Part shown: positions 10,595 through 20,143 of the stretch, one piece after another | Layout: every line of letters begins with the position of its first letter | Numbering within the stretch: position 1 is the first letter of the stretch | Assembly: GCA_036346225.1 (NCBI GenBank) | Contig: JARFIW010001089.1 | Coordinates: forward strand, 1,364,001-1,428,000 | DNA length: 64,000 nt | Direction of reading: 5' to 3' | From: Platerodrilus igneus | Taxonomy: Eukaryota > Arthropoda > Insecta > Coleoptera > Lycidae | Position numbers and translations under genes: made by a program | The notes under the pieces: model-generated | Told to the model about the DNA's origin: nothing | The model's database searches: none | The model's input: only the letters and a program-made list of their open reading frames with translations

Positions 10595-11825
10595 CTACCC
10601 CCTCTTTATAACCGTTACGTCTCGTAACTGTAAATACATTTTGGCGCCAATTCAATGAATGATGACGGTATCGGCAGCTATCTCCTCTGGTGCATCCACC
10701 GCGTCGTTGGAAATAACAATCAACACTCTTTTCCTGGTCTTGGTAGGCAACCGGCTGATAACCACAAACAAGGACCTGGACGTTGGTTTCCTGGAAAACT
10801 ACTTCTAGCATTTTTCGGACTATCCTCCAATCTAAGGGATCCAGTCCACAACCTAGCTTGGGCACCGCTAGTTTCGTTACTCCATTTTCCATCATCTGAG
10901 CTTTAAGATTCAGCAAAGCCTCCCATAGATGACCATAACTAGGTCTCTGCCATGAAGAATTTTTGGTGACCAGATAGTAAACATAACGATTTTTATCCTG
11001 AAGAACCAAAGCTTTTCCTACAGTTGGCTGCTGTTGTACTAATTCATCCACACATCCAAACTTTTTCTTGAAAACAACAGCTATTCCCCTTGACATTTCC
11101 AGATCTTGAGCTACGCAATGTGCAAGGGAATACTCTTCTGGTGCTCTAAACAGGTCTTGCTGTTTTTCAACAACAACGCCAAATCTCGCCTTAGCGGAAC
11201 CACCATACGCCGCCATAAAACTCTCGAAATCTACATTTGGCTCACGATTAGTAACTTGTCGAATGCCATTCTCTTTATTCGAGCCTTCCTGGTTGTTGCC
11301 AGCGTAGGATGTTAAACGGTCAAAGTGTACCACTTTCGGTTTACCCCGGGGAGATCTTCTGATCCGGTACACTACATCATTAATCCTTTTCATCACTTCG
11401 TACGGGCCTTCCCATTGTCTTTGTAATTTTGGCGACAACCCCCGTTTTCTTTGTGGATTATACAACCACACCAAATCTCCAGGTTGATAACCACCTTCTT
11501 GTGCTCTCGTGTCATATTGTGATTTCATTCGATCGCTTGCTGCCTGGATATTCTTTCGAACGTTTTCGTGAATGCTATTTGATCTTTCACGAAGCTTACT
11601 AACGTAATCTTCACCTGCGATCTCTTCCCCAGGTTTAAATCCAAACCGAAGATCACATGGTAGCCGCAATTCACGTCCTAGCATTACGCAAGCGGGCGAG
11701 TATCCTGTGCTGTCATGTACCGAAGATCGGTACGCCAGTAGGAACAAATGTAAATATTGGTCCCAGTCTCGTTGATGTTCAGAACAACTTTGGTCAGGTA
11801 CTTCCCTAACGTCCTGTTCATTCAT
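10536..11825 (-). CDS. Gypsy1 integrase C-terminus fused to macro domain and CCCH zinc finger
   Basis: The 429-codon frame has three parts. Residues 15-175 are the integrase C-terminal part, with HQRDWDQYLHLFLLAYRSS and the GPY/F-like QWEGPYEVMKRINDVVYRI. Residues about 221-354 (11165-10764) are a macro domain of the OARD1/TARG1 type: DLFRAPEEYSLAHCVAQD, GIAVVFKKKFG, YVYYLVTK and PKLGCGLDPLDW. TARG1 removes ADP-ribose from proteins. Its nucleophilic Lys and catalytic Asp correspond to K288 in YYLVTK and D329 in GCGLD, and both are present. Residues 370-388 form a CCCH finger, C-x7-C-x5-C-x3-H. The ORF runs through the polypurine tract into the LTR. The integrase catalytic core is in the preceding frame, cut off by a TGA. 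Enzymatic activity is inference. Confidence 0.85.
   Translation of the reverse strand: MNEQDVREVPDQSCSEHQRDWDQYLHLFLLAYRSSVHDSTGYSPACVMLGRELRLPCDLRFGFKPGEEIAGEDYVSKLRERSNSIHENVRKNIQAASDRMKSQYDTRAQEGGYQPGDLVWLYNPQRKRGLSPKLQRQWEGPYEVMKRINDVVYRIRRSPRGKPKVVHFDRLTSYAGNNQEGSNKENGIRQVTNREPNVDFESFMAAYGGSAKARFGVVVEKQQDLFRAPEEYSLAHCVAQDLEMSRGIAVVFKKKFGCVDELVQQQPTVGKALVLQDKNRYVYYLVTKNSSWQRPSYGHLWEALLNLKAQMMENGVTKLAVPKLGCGLDPLDWRIVRKMLEVVFQETNVQVLVCGYQPVAYQDQEKSVDCYFQRRGGCTRGDSCRYRHHSLNWRQNVFTVTRRNGYKEGVVLRATIKQPVKHTSVVRSA
10595..10608 (-). promoter_or_regulatory. Gypsy1 polypurine tract
   Basis: On the minus strand TAAAGAGGGGGTAG abuts the 3' LTR start TGTTGCG. This is the usual position and composition of the plus-strand priming site. 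It lies inside the last ORF. Confidence 0.75.
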
Positions 11826-12493
11826 TCAACCATTCCATCCGATTGGGGATGAAGTGGCGTGGTTCTAGTCTTCCTGATTCCAAGATGCTTGCAGACGTTT
11901 TGAAACAACGCCGATTCGAAGTTTCGACCTTGATCGGAGTGTAATTCCAACGGAACTCCAAAACGACAAAACAACTCCCTGACTAGTACATCTGCAACCG
12001 TCTCGGCTTCTTGGTTAGGTATAGCATATGCCTCCGGCCATTTGGTAAAATAATCCATTGCAACCAAGATGTATTTATTTCCTTTTTCTGATTCAGGAAA
12101 CGGACCAGCTATATCAATGGCTACCTTCTCAAAGGGATTCCCCACGTTATACGGTCTCATTGGGGCTTTCCGTTTTGAGACCGGGCCATTTGCAGAGGCA
12201 CACAATTCACATTTCCGGCACCAATCCTTCACATCATCTTTGCAGTTCAGCCAATAGAATGTTTCTCTCACTTTCTCGAGAGTTCTTTTAACGCCAAAGT
12301 GCCCTCCGGAAATACCATCGTGCAAGTGCTGCAACACTTCCGGCACTCTGCTTCTCGGCACTATCACTTGGAGTCTCTCACTCTCATCTTCAAATTCCAG
12401 GCGTCGTCTCAGGATTCTATTTTCCATCATCAAGGAGTCCCGCTGTGCCCAGTATGCCTTCAGGCTCCTACTAAAAATACTAATTTTTCCCAA
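11822..12493 (-). pseudogene. Gypsy1 integrase, N-terminal zinc domain and DDE core
   Basis: This frame carries the HHCC zinc domain (HLHDGISGGHFG ... WCRKCELC) and the RNase H-fold core with all three acidic residues visible: Asp in AIDIAGPFPES, Asp in HSDQGRNFES and Glu in HPQSDGMVE. A TGA follows the catalytic Glu directly (11824-11822), where the family normally has Arg. The rest of the protein continues in another frame in the 10536-11825 ORF, so a short frame change must also lie within about 50 bases. The upstream end overlaps the RT/RNase H frame by 34 bases, pointing to another frameshift near 12470. Confidence 0.85.
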
Positions 12494-13986
12494 GCTGGTC
12501 GTTGTCCTTTATTTTTCCACTCAATAATACGTCCCAATTCGGCGTCATTCTCCTGGTCTTCTCGCATTCTTTCGGGTTGCCAAGTATTATCGGTTACCGT
12601 CATTCTATGGATGACACTTATTTTCTCTTCCATCTTGGAGCAATGATTGCAGTCCACCGGACAAGGTCTCCTTGATACAGCGTCTGCATTCCGATGGCTA
12701 GTTCCTACACGATGTTCTGTATTAAAGTCATATTCCTGCAGCCGCTCTATCCACCTTGCCACTTGCCCTTCAGGATTTCGAAACTGCAATAACCATTTCA
12801 GTGCAGCATGGTCTGTTCTCAACAGGAATTTACGGCCGTATAAGTACTTATAAAAGTGCTCTACGGATTTGACGACGGCTAACATCTTCCTTCTTGTCAC
12901 ACAATAGTTCCTTTCTGGCCGCGACAAGACCTTGCTGAAATACCCAATAACTTTTTCTTGTCCGTCCTGCACTTGAGAAAGAACTCCTATAGCTATGTTA
13001 CTGGCATCGGTATCCAACACTAATTTCCCCTCCATCCGTGGATAACTCAAAATTGGTGCTGTAACCAGTAGCCGTTTCAGTTGTTCAAATGCTCTGTGGC
13101 AGTCGTCATTCCAATCATATTCTTGTCCATCTTCGGTTAATTTTGTTAACGGTTTGGCAATGTTCGCAAACCCAAGTATAAAACGTCGGTAATATGTGCA
13201 CAATCTTAGAAAACTGTGTAGTTGGTGTATATCTGCTGGTGTAGGCCACTCTTGTACTGTTTTTATTTTGTCAGGGTCAGCTCTTATTCCGGTCTCCGAA
13301 ACGACATGTCCTAGGTATTTCACCTCTTTTCCAAATAGGTGGAACTTCTTGGGGCTTAATGTAAGGTTTGCCCAGCGTAATCTTTGGAATATCTCCTCTA
13401 GGTTCTTAAGATGTTCTTCAAAAGACCGGCCTAACACTATCACGTCGTCCAGGTACACCAGACATGTCTTCCAGGACAGTCCACGCAGTACCGACTGCAT
13501 CAATCGTTCAAAAGTAGCAGGAGCATTGCATAATCCAAATGGCATGGCCTTGAACTGCCATAATCCAGTTGCAATTGTAAACGCAGTCTTTTCTTTATCG
13601 TTTGGCTCCAAGCCTACCTGCCAGTATCCGCTTTTCAAGTCCAAGGTCGAAAACCATTTAGATCCGGATAGAGTATCTAAGGTGTCATCAATTCTGGGCA
13701 AAGGATAGCTGTCTTTCTTTGTCACATTATTAAGCCGCCGGTACTCTACACAAAACCTTGTCGACCCGTCCTTTTTCTTGACAAGCACTACCGGGGATGC
13801 CCATGGACTATTCGAGGGTTCGATCACTCCCTGTTCTTCCATATCGGTGATAATTTGCTCAGCTTCCTTACGTTTTGCCAAAGGAAGCCGCCTTGGTGTT
13901 GTCTTATCGGTTGCGCATCTCCGTATTGATCTTGTGTTGCACAACATTCGTCCTTCCTTTCTCACTATCATCCAGTGCAAACACAC
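12460..13986 (-). pseudogene. Gypsy1 reverse transcriptase and RNase H
   Basis: The 508-codon frame holds the Ty3/gypsy RT (residues about 40-220), with FCVEYRRLNN, LDLKSGYWQV, MPFGLCNAPATF and an intact catalytic YLDD at residues 178-181. RNase H follows from about residue 305 with LVLDTDASNIAIG and the C-terminal TEHRVGTSHRNADAVSRRPC block. The enzyme would copy element RNA to DNA in particles formed by Gag. The start overlaps the protease frame by 83 bases, and the first 25 residues do not look like RT, so the true junction is a frameshift near 13930. Apart from its ends the domain appears intact. Confidence 0.88.
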
Positions 13987-14708
13987 CTCGATATTGTCCG
14001 ACCAGTTCTTTTACCTTGCCCAGTTGGTCGCCATTTAATCCTTGACACGAGGGTATCAACATATCCAGCAATTTCTGTGAGCAACCGTTGGTTGGTTTAT
14101 TTTTCGTGTCGTCCACACAACGTTTAATATGACATACTGGAATGCAACTTCCCACAATCATGCCTTTCTTCAGGGTCACTGTATGGGGATTAATGTTCAG
14201 CACCCTTACTGGTACCATATTTCGAGACTTTACCAGCGTTCTTCCAATCAGAAGTCCCTCCTGACCCATTCCTGATTCAGTTGCTTCCATCACGCATACT
14301 TGTCCTTCCCGGAGCGTACCATCCGGGCGTCCCATTACTATCATTTCCGTCTTCTCGGGTATTTTCATATCGCAAATCATTCGAATTTGCATCGTCTGGT
14401 TACTCCTACCTTGAAATGGAATCTCATCATCATCTATCCGAAGCACATTTTCTTTCATGTTTACATGAAACCCATATTCTCTCATGAGATCCATTCCCAA
14501 GATCACTTCTTCTGTAATTTCAGCTACCAACACTCGATGATTAATTAATTTGTCCCCAATTGTTAACATAACGGCAGTCTCTCCGTGAGTACAAATTTTC
14601 TCACCACTTGCCGTTCGAAGACACACCGATACAGGTAGCATTTTTTCCACGACCAACCAAATCTGGTCTCACAATAGTTTTTGTCGCTCCTGTATCCACG
14701 AGTAATCA
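13904..14708 (-). pseudogene. Gypsy1 aspartic protease and linker
   Basis: The protease active-site motif VDTGAT is encoded at 14699-14682, just after an in-frame TGA at 14708-14706. A one-base frame change in the following run of six A then leads into the 250-codon frame 14656-13904. That frame carries the flap and C-terminal features of retropepsins (HRVLVAEITEEVILGMDLM), then a linker before RT. The protease would cleave Gag-Pol. With a stop and a frameshift on the two sides of the active site it cannot be made intact here. Confidence 0.8.
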
Positions 14709-14839
14709 GACACCCCTACCATTAATTCTTCCATCGATATAAATGCTGTCCAGACTCCCCATCGACGATGCAGCACGGATGATAATCTCCGGGGCACTAC
14801 GTTGTGCTGTCGATGTTCGCCCCCTTACGTCGACTTGCT

Positions 14840-16018
14840 TTAGTTTTCCTGCTGCTCAACCGGTTGTTTTTTTGGTTGAGTACAGCGTCTCTGTATGTGA
14901 CCAACTTCACCGCAGTTCCAGAATCGCAGACGCAATCGCCGTGGTCGTTGTAGTTCCAGCCTTTCTGCCACACGGTTGACTATTTCATCTATGCTGTTCT
15001 GAGCTTGACCAGGTTCCTCTAAGGCAGACCGAACTTTGTGACCCATCCTGTGTGATGTCTGCTTAGCTGCTTCAAATTCAAGCGCATGGGCCAGTGCGTC
15101 ATACAACATTTTTGGCTGTGCTAGTCTTAGCGCTTGCTGTATTTCGCCATCCTTAACGCCATCCACAAATGTTTGGACAGCAAGTTGTTCGAGGAAGCTA
15201 TCTGGTGCCGTTGGGTATGTCAATCTAACTAACCTGGTAATGTCAACTTTGAATTCTTGCAGGCTTTCACTTGTCTTTTGCGAGCGGTTCTTAACTTGTG
15301 CGTGGTAAACCTGTTGAAGGTGAGCATCTCCATATCTCATCTCAAGCTTTGATGTTAAGAGGCCGTAATCATTCTGCTGGTGATCGGGAATCGTTTGTAA
15401 GATGTTAAGAGCCTCCCCCCATAGGGCCACTATTAAGGAGATAGCCTTCTCTTTGTTGCACCAACCGTTGGCTATTGCAGCAGCTTCAAATTGTTTCAAA
15501 TATGTGGGCCAAGGTGTTTTACCATCGAATGTAGGTGGTTTTACTTTAAATTTAGACGGAATTGACTCGCTTCTTTCCATGGTTCTTATTTCTGGAATGT
15601 TCTGATTAACAACTTGGCTTGGTAATTCAAGTGGTCGTGTTGTTAGTGAAATCATTTGTTCTTGAAGCCTCATCACATCTTCTTCCATTTTTACCAATTT
15701 ATTATCCAACTTTTGCTCAACTGTTTTTACCTGTTCAGTGAAATCTTCTTTCAATGCAATGGAACTTTCCATTAATCTTTGTTCTAACGTGACTGTACTT
15801 TCATTCAACTTTTCATCTATTTTTTCAGCATTTTCAGTAAACTTTTCATTTAGTGTCACCTCCAGTTTAGCCGACCTCTCTTCCATTTTCCCATCATTTT
15901 CAAGTGTCAATTCTAGTTTAGCCGACCTCTCCTCCATACCGGATTTAAAATCCTTGAGGAAATTCATTAAAGTTTCTGCTTCTATCTTACTTTGATGTTT
16001 TGTAACTGGCATATACAA
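14840..16018 (-). CDS. Gypsy1 Gag
   Basis: This 392-residue Gag would form the particle that packages element RNA. Residues about 25-150 are a long coiled coil containing a near-exact repeat of a 17-residue unit (EERSAKLELTLENDGK, then EERSAKLEVTLNEK). Residues about 165-330 match the retrotransposon Gag capsid region (KPPTFDGKTPWPTYLKQFE, LQEFKVDITRLVRLTYP). The single CCHC knuckle near residues 366-379 reads F-W-N-C-GEVG-H-IQRR-C: its first Cys has become Phe (TTC), probably impairing nucleic-acid binding. The ORF is otherwise open from ATG to stop, and the protease coding follows in a different frame. Confidence 0.88.
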   Translation of the reverse strand: MYMPVTKHQSKIEAETLMNFLKDFKSGMEERSAKLELTLENDGKMEERSAKLEVTLNEKFTENAEKIDEKLNESTVTLEQRLMESSIALKEDFTEQVKTVEQKLDNKLVKMEEDVMRLQEQMISLTTRPLELPSQVVNQNIPEIRTMERSESIPSKFKVKPPTFDGKTPWPTYLKQFEAAAIANGWCNKEKAISLIVALWGEALNILQTIPDHQQNDYGLLTSKLEMRYGDAHLQQVYHAQVKNRSQKTSESLQEFKVDITRLVRLTYPTAPDSFLEQLAVQTFVDGVKDGEIQQALRLAQPKMLYDALAHALEFEAAKQTSHRMGHKVRSALEEPGQAQNSIDEIVNRVAERLELQRPRRLRLRFWNCGEVGHIQRRCTQPKKQPVEQQEN

Positions 16019-16070
16019 ACTACTTAAATGTCTTCAAACTTGTGTTTTAAATTAATCACTATATACCCCA

Positions 16071-16085
16071 CACAGGCTGACACCA
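16071..16085 (-). promoter_or_regulatory. Gypsy1 primer-binding site
   Basis: One base inside the 5' LTR the minus strand reads TGGTGTCAGCCTGTG. TGGTGTCAG matches the complement of the CCA end of many animal tRNA-Leu species (...CTGACACCA). Assignment to tRNA-Leu is inference from these nine bases. Confidence 0.6.
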
Positions 16086-16086
16086 G

Positions 16087-16673
16087 TGTAACGGGCTACT
16101 ACTACCGCGTTTCTTTAATTTAAAACAAGTAATAATAAAGGTCTTTATTACTCACTGCTCACAAGTCTAATTAACAGTATATGCCTTATTTATAGATGTT
16201 TTCAGTCCACTTAACAATGAAACACTATTACACTAATGAATTTACAAGCACTAATTTCTTCTTAAACTAAATTCTTTACCATAGATCCATTAATAACACT
16301 AACACAACTATTTGTTTATACACTTTTATTTATTTATGTATACTACAAGCTGCATGTACGTTAGACACAGCATATAACATTTATGTATACCTCTAAAAGC
16401 TCAAACTACTATTACTTTACAACGTTATAATTTATATTAGACATTCTAGTATAGACTGACCCCTGCATTTCTTAGCGGCCTTATGTATACTCTGAGTTAA
16501 AGATATGATTCATCCTCTGGTACTTACTAGAAGCTTCCCGGTCCATGCGAGAATGAACAGTGCTGGCGACGTTTTGTGTGTTTGATTGCTAGAAGCATTC
16601 TAGAATCCTGGAAACTATGCAGATCCTACAACGCTTGTGTGTTTGACGGGTTGCCTAATAGTAGCTCGCAACA
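16087..16673 (-). repeat. Gypsy1 5' LTR
   Basis: 587-bp LTR, TG...CA ends, next to the primer-binding site and flanked outside by the GTAT target duplication at 16674-16677. It should hold the element promoter, but no clear TATA box was recognised. Confidence 0.93.
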
Positions 16674-16677
16674 GTAT

Positions 16678-18820
16678 TATAAAACTACCCCACAATAATA
16701 CTCACGTAAAACCCGTGATAGCATAGTAACAATTTTTAAGTGTATTTCTAGCACCTAAAGATTCCAAAGTCGATTTATCGAATTACAGATTAAGTAAGTC
16801 ATTTAACTACATTAAATATTGTAGAATTGAACACTTCTCCAAACGTGAAAACAAACATGTATTAAAATAGAATACATAGTGTAAAATGGAAAAAATGTGT
16901 AAACTACCAAATAGAACGTACAAACTCCTACGCATTTTCGATTATCTAATTAAAAGTTAAACAGTCTATGGACAAGTAATCTATCGTATAATCTGTAATA
17001 CGATCGCACTTAGTTCGACAGTTTCAACGATAATTGTAAGGTAGTAGGGTTGTGATACAATCTGTAGTACGATGCCCAGTACCACCTATCCGCAAAATCT
17101 AACGTACGACCAGCTTACAGGTACAGCGTGTGAAGACTGCAACGACTGTTGTAGGGCGATTTTATTTCATTTTAATATTATTAGTAGCACTTGAGGATTT
17201 AGAATAATAATAATAAACACGGAGTCTCAAAATAAAAACTTTTGGGAATTGTTTATATAAATGTATAGAGAACAAGTGCCGGGGTGTAAAATTGCAGGAT
17301 TACTCCTATAAAATAAACGAAGTGCCAGCTAAAAGGACCATTCCGTTACCAATGATACATCCTAAATATACCGTAAAATATGTTTTGACGTGATTTATAA
17401 ATGCATAGATTTTTTAGTTACTACACTCACTGTACCAACTACTTAAGTCAGTAAATAGTTTTTTAATATTAATTATAAGACAATCATTGACAATTTAATC
17501 CAATTGGTAGTGGAGTATTGTTTAAAATGTATAAATGTAGGCTCATGTTTTAATGAATGGTTGTTTGAAGTTTGCTCATTATGACATGCAACATAAGATC
17601 CTTTCGTTTGTTCGTCAACTCGGAGAACATTTGTTCTCGGTTCTTGAAACAATTAACATTAATCTTTCAAGAAATCGATCGAGCGATATGCGTATCGTCA
17701 CTTGATTTTGTACCGTAAGATGGGTAGGTTTCTCAGTTAACGATGATCAGGTAAAGGTATTCAATACGTTATTCTAATTTGATTTCAATTACAGCGCTCT
17801 GGTTTAGTTTTAAAAGATTACATAGCCACGAGATCTGTGCCTCATAGATAAATATAGCGTTCTGCTTACGTTGTTCCAGTTTATTTATTTGTAGAAGGCT
17901 AAAAATAAATTTAATTAAGAAACTATATTCAAGAATATAGAAAACAGCGTGATTATTCAATTTCTTGGTAATTTAAGTTCCGGAAATTTGTGTAAGAGGT
18001 TTACTTGTTTGGTTGTTTCATTTCGAAGTATATGGCTTCGTCGTGTCATCGTGTGACCTCTCAAAATTTGTCTAATAATTTAAGATAAGCGAATAGCTCT
18101 ATACGTGTAGTCCAGCGATCTGTTCGGCTTAAAGTTTGATAATGAAATAACACATTTACACGAGCATGTTGAGCTAACAAATATTTGTCTATATTATGAT
18201 GCAATAAGAATTTCCACTTAAAGTTTTAATGATTACGTTTCAAGTAATGTTATATCCTAAAACAGGTTTGCTTTGCTCAGGCTATGTAAATTCTAACTAA
18301 AAATTAATACCTGATACTTAAGTAAATTATCAAGAGGGTGCATATTTTAGATTATGATTAGTGTAACGTTTTTGGGCTATATTTGAAGAAATTGTTAAAC
18401 TTTGAACTTACGTTTAACTTGTAGTTCTAAAATTTCCAGTATAGTTGTGAGCCTGCATATACAGATCTAAATTTCAAAGAACGCTATTAAATGTTGTATA
18501 AAAAATTACTGCTTTGATATGAAATTAGTAGGAAAGATATACTCTACTAAAGTTAAACCTGCTGCCGCTTTTTGAAAGCTTTGTTTTTTGTGAATATTTG
18601 TTGTATATTTCGTATATGAAATTATTAAACAAAAAAATACAGATTTATACAACGAATAACTTAAACTAAATTGACTGTTTTATTTTGGGCAAATGCATCC
18701 CAAAAATAAAAAAATTTAGCACAATTTTTTGATCTGTTTTCCTAAACATTTGAGATATTAATGGTGGCTTTTGGGCAATTTTAATAGTGTTTTCCATCAG
18801 GTTTGGTCAGTAATACTACT
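16678..18820. other. unassigned AT-rich intergenic sequence
   Basis: About 2.1 kb without a convincing coding frame, RNA gene or repeat structure. Short open stretches (for example 17960-17769 on the minus strand) have no recognisable motif. Confidence 0.3.
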
Positions 18821-18822
18821 TG

Positions 18823-18900
18823 TAATTTATGTATTTATGCCGCATCACATAAATATAATTTAAAACAACATATTAAATCGCACACTAACGAACGCACTTT
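18823..18900 (+). pseudogene. orphan C2H2 zinc-finger unit
   Basis: A single finger reads CNLCIYAASHKYNLKQHIKSH followed by the linker TNERT, with correct C-x2-C-x12-H-x3-H spacing. It is isolated: no other finger is recognisable within 7 kb on either side. It resembles units of array 1 more than array 2 (KSH end, SHK contact region). It is probably a relic of an array that once spread between 5.7 and 28 kb, or a piece carried by rearrangement. Confidence 0.7.
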
Positions 18901-20143
18901 GTGCAGTTCCATATTGATGCGTTGCCTCCGGTAAACCGTGCGGAACTGCTGTTTCCACATCCACGCTAACGTGGGATTTGCGAGTCACAGGGATCGCATT
19001 GAATTATACTCGTGGAGCTGGGGTGCGTAGCTCATCATTTTATCTACAAACACACAATCACCATGCAATGAAGCACATCGATCTCAAAACATTTATAAAT
19101 CTATTGAACAAGCATTTGGAAATACAGTTAAAGCCTTAAATCTAAAGAACATAGTTTGGTACTTATATTTTAAAACCTCACTGGTTCTACTCGATTAGAC
19201 TGATAATGCCACAATAGTAATTCTCAACTAATTAATTAAGTCTAACTAGCTAATTGACTAGCTCTGACGACTACCTCCACTTCCTTGAGCAACTATGCTC
19301 CTTGTTTTATATAGGTTTCCTTATCATAACTGGAACTTACTTACTAATATCTAATAACAAGTATGACGATTGGAATTCTAATCATTCCAGGTTTGTGGTT
19401 AGGTATCTATCATGAAGGGGATTTCTTGTAATTTACTGTGATCTAATAATGAATAACTCTTGGGATGATTTATGACTATGAGTATAGAATTTCAATTATT
19501 GTTTAAGGACTTTTTGAGTTCCAATTCTTAACGTAACCTCTTTCCACAGCCTGATGAAACTTGGTCCGCAAGTTTAAAAGAGAAAAAGGGGAATAATGTA
19601 AAGTATAAAAGCTTATTACTAGAATACCAATCGACAACTAGCTAAACGTTAACACTAATTCTTACATCTTGGTCACATGTTTTTTATGTTGCTGTGTAAG
19701 CATTAAAAGAATTAAAAAATTTTAAGTTACTCGTCTTAAGTCTAAGTTACAAAGGTGGTTTGCTGTGTAAACAAAAAGAACATACAAATTTAAATGTAAT
19801 ACAAGTGTTCTCGCGTCGTTGCAAGTGTCTATGGAAGGCACTGAAATTGTTTATAGATAACACTGACTATTGCACAACACTAAGTGATGTCAGTGGCACT
19901 AGACGTTTTTTATACTAGAGTCGTTTGGGTAGATGCATTTGAATGTAGTGGGAGTGACATGCCATTGGTAGATATTGTACTTCTTCTTGAATTGTCGGTA
20001 ACTTTCGTTGTTGAAGTTTGTGTCGATGTTGGATCTAATCCCTAGGATTAACCCCTCAATTGAATAACTACTAACCAGAGTAAACTTTATTTTAATATCG
20101 GACACACCTTTTGCTCTTTTGATTAACAATGACATCTTTACTT
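18901..20143. other. unassigned sequence downstream of Gypsy2
   Basis: No recognisable gene. A 78-codon open frame (20135-19899, minus) follows the Gypsy2 pol stop, but I cannot assign it. The expected Gypsy2 polypurine tract and 3' LTR could not be located by eye. Confidence 0.3.

Larger units (their letters stand above)
10008..16673 (-). mobile_element. Gypsy1: full-length Ty3/gypsy retrotransposon with macro domain
   Basis: The 6,666-bp element is bounded by two 587-bp LTRs and a GTAT duplication (10004-10007 and 16674-16677). On the minus strand the order is 5' LTR, primer-binding site, gag, protease, RT/RNase H, integrase, macro domain plus CCCH finger, polypurine tract and 3' LTR. This protease-RT-RNaseH-integrase order is that of Ty3/gypsy. 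The reading frame is cut into pieces by stops and small frameshifts, so this copy is not autonomous. About 18 of 587 LTR positions differ by my count (roughly 3%), meaning a fairly recent but not fresh insertion. Confidence 0.92.

Noticed and set aside
10655..11315. Plus-strand frames over the macro domain region
   Set aside because: The minus-strand frame has the recognisable macro motifs. The plus frames are incidental.
12058..12853. Plus-strand frames opposite Gypsy1 integrase and RNase H
   Set aside because: Shadows of the minus-strand pol domains. No motif of their own.
16678..18820. A host gene between Gypsy1 and Gypsy2
   Set aside because: No frame longer than about 60 codons, and no pair of splice sites joining motif-bearing sequence, could be found.
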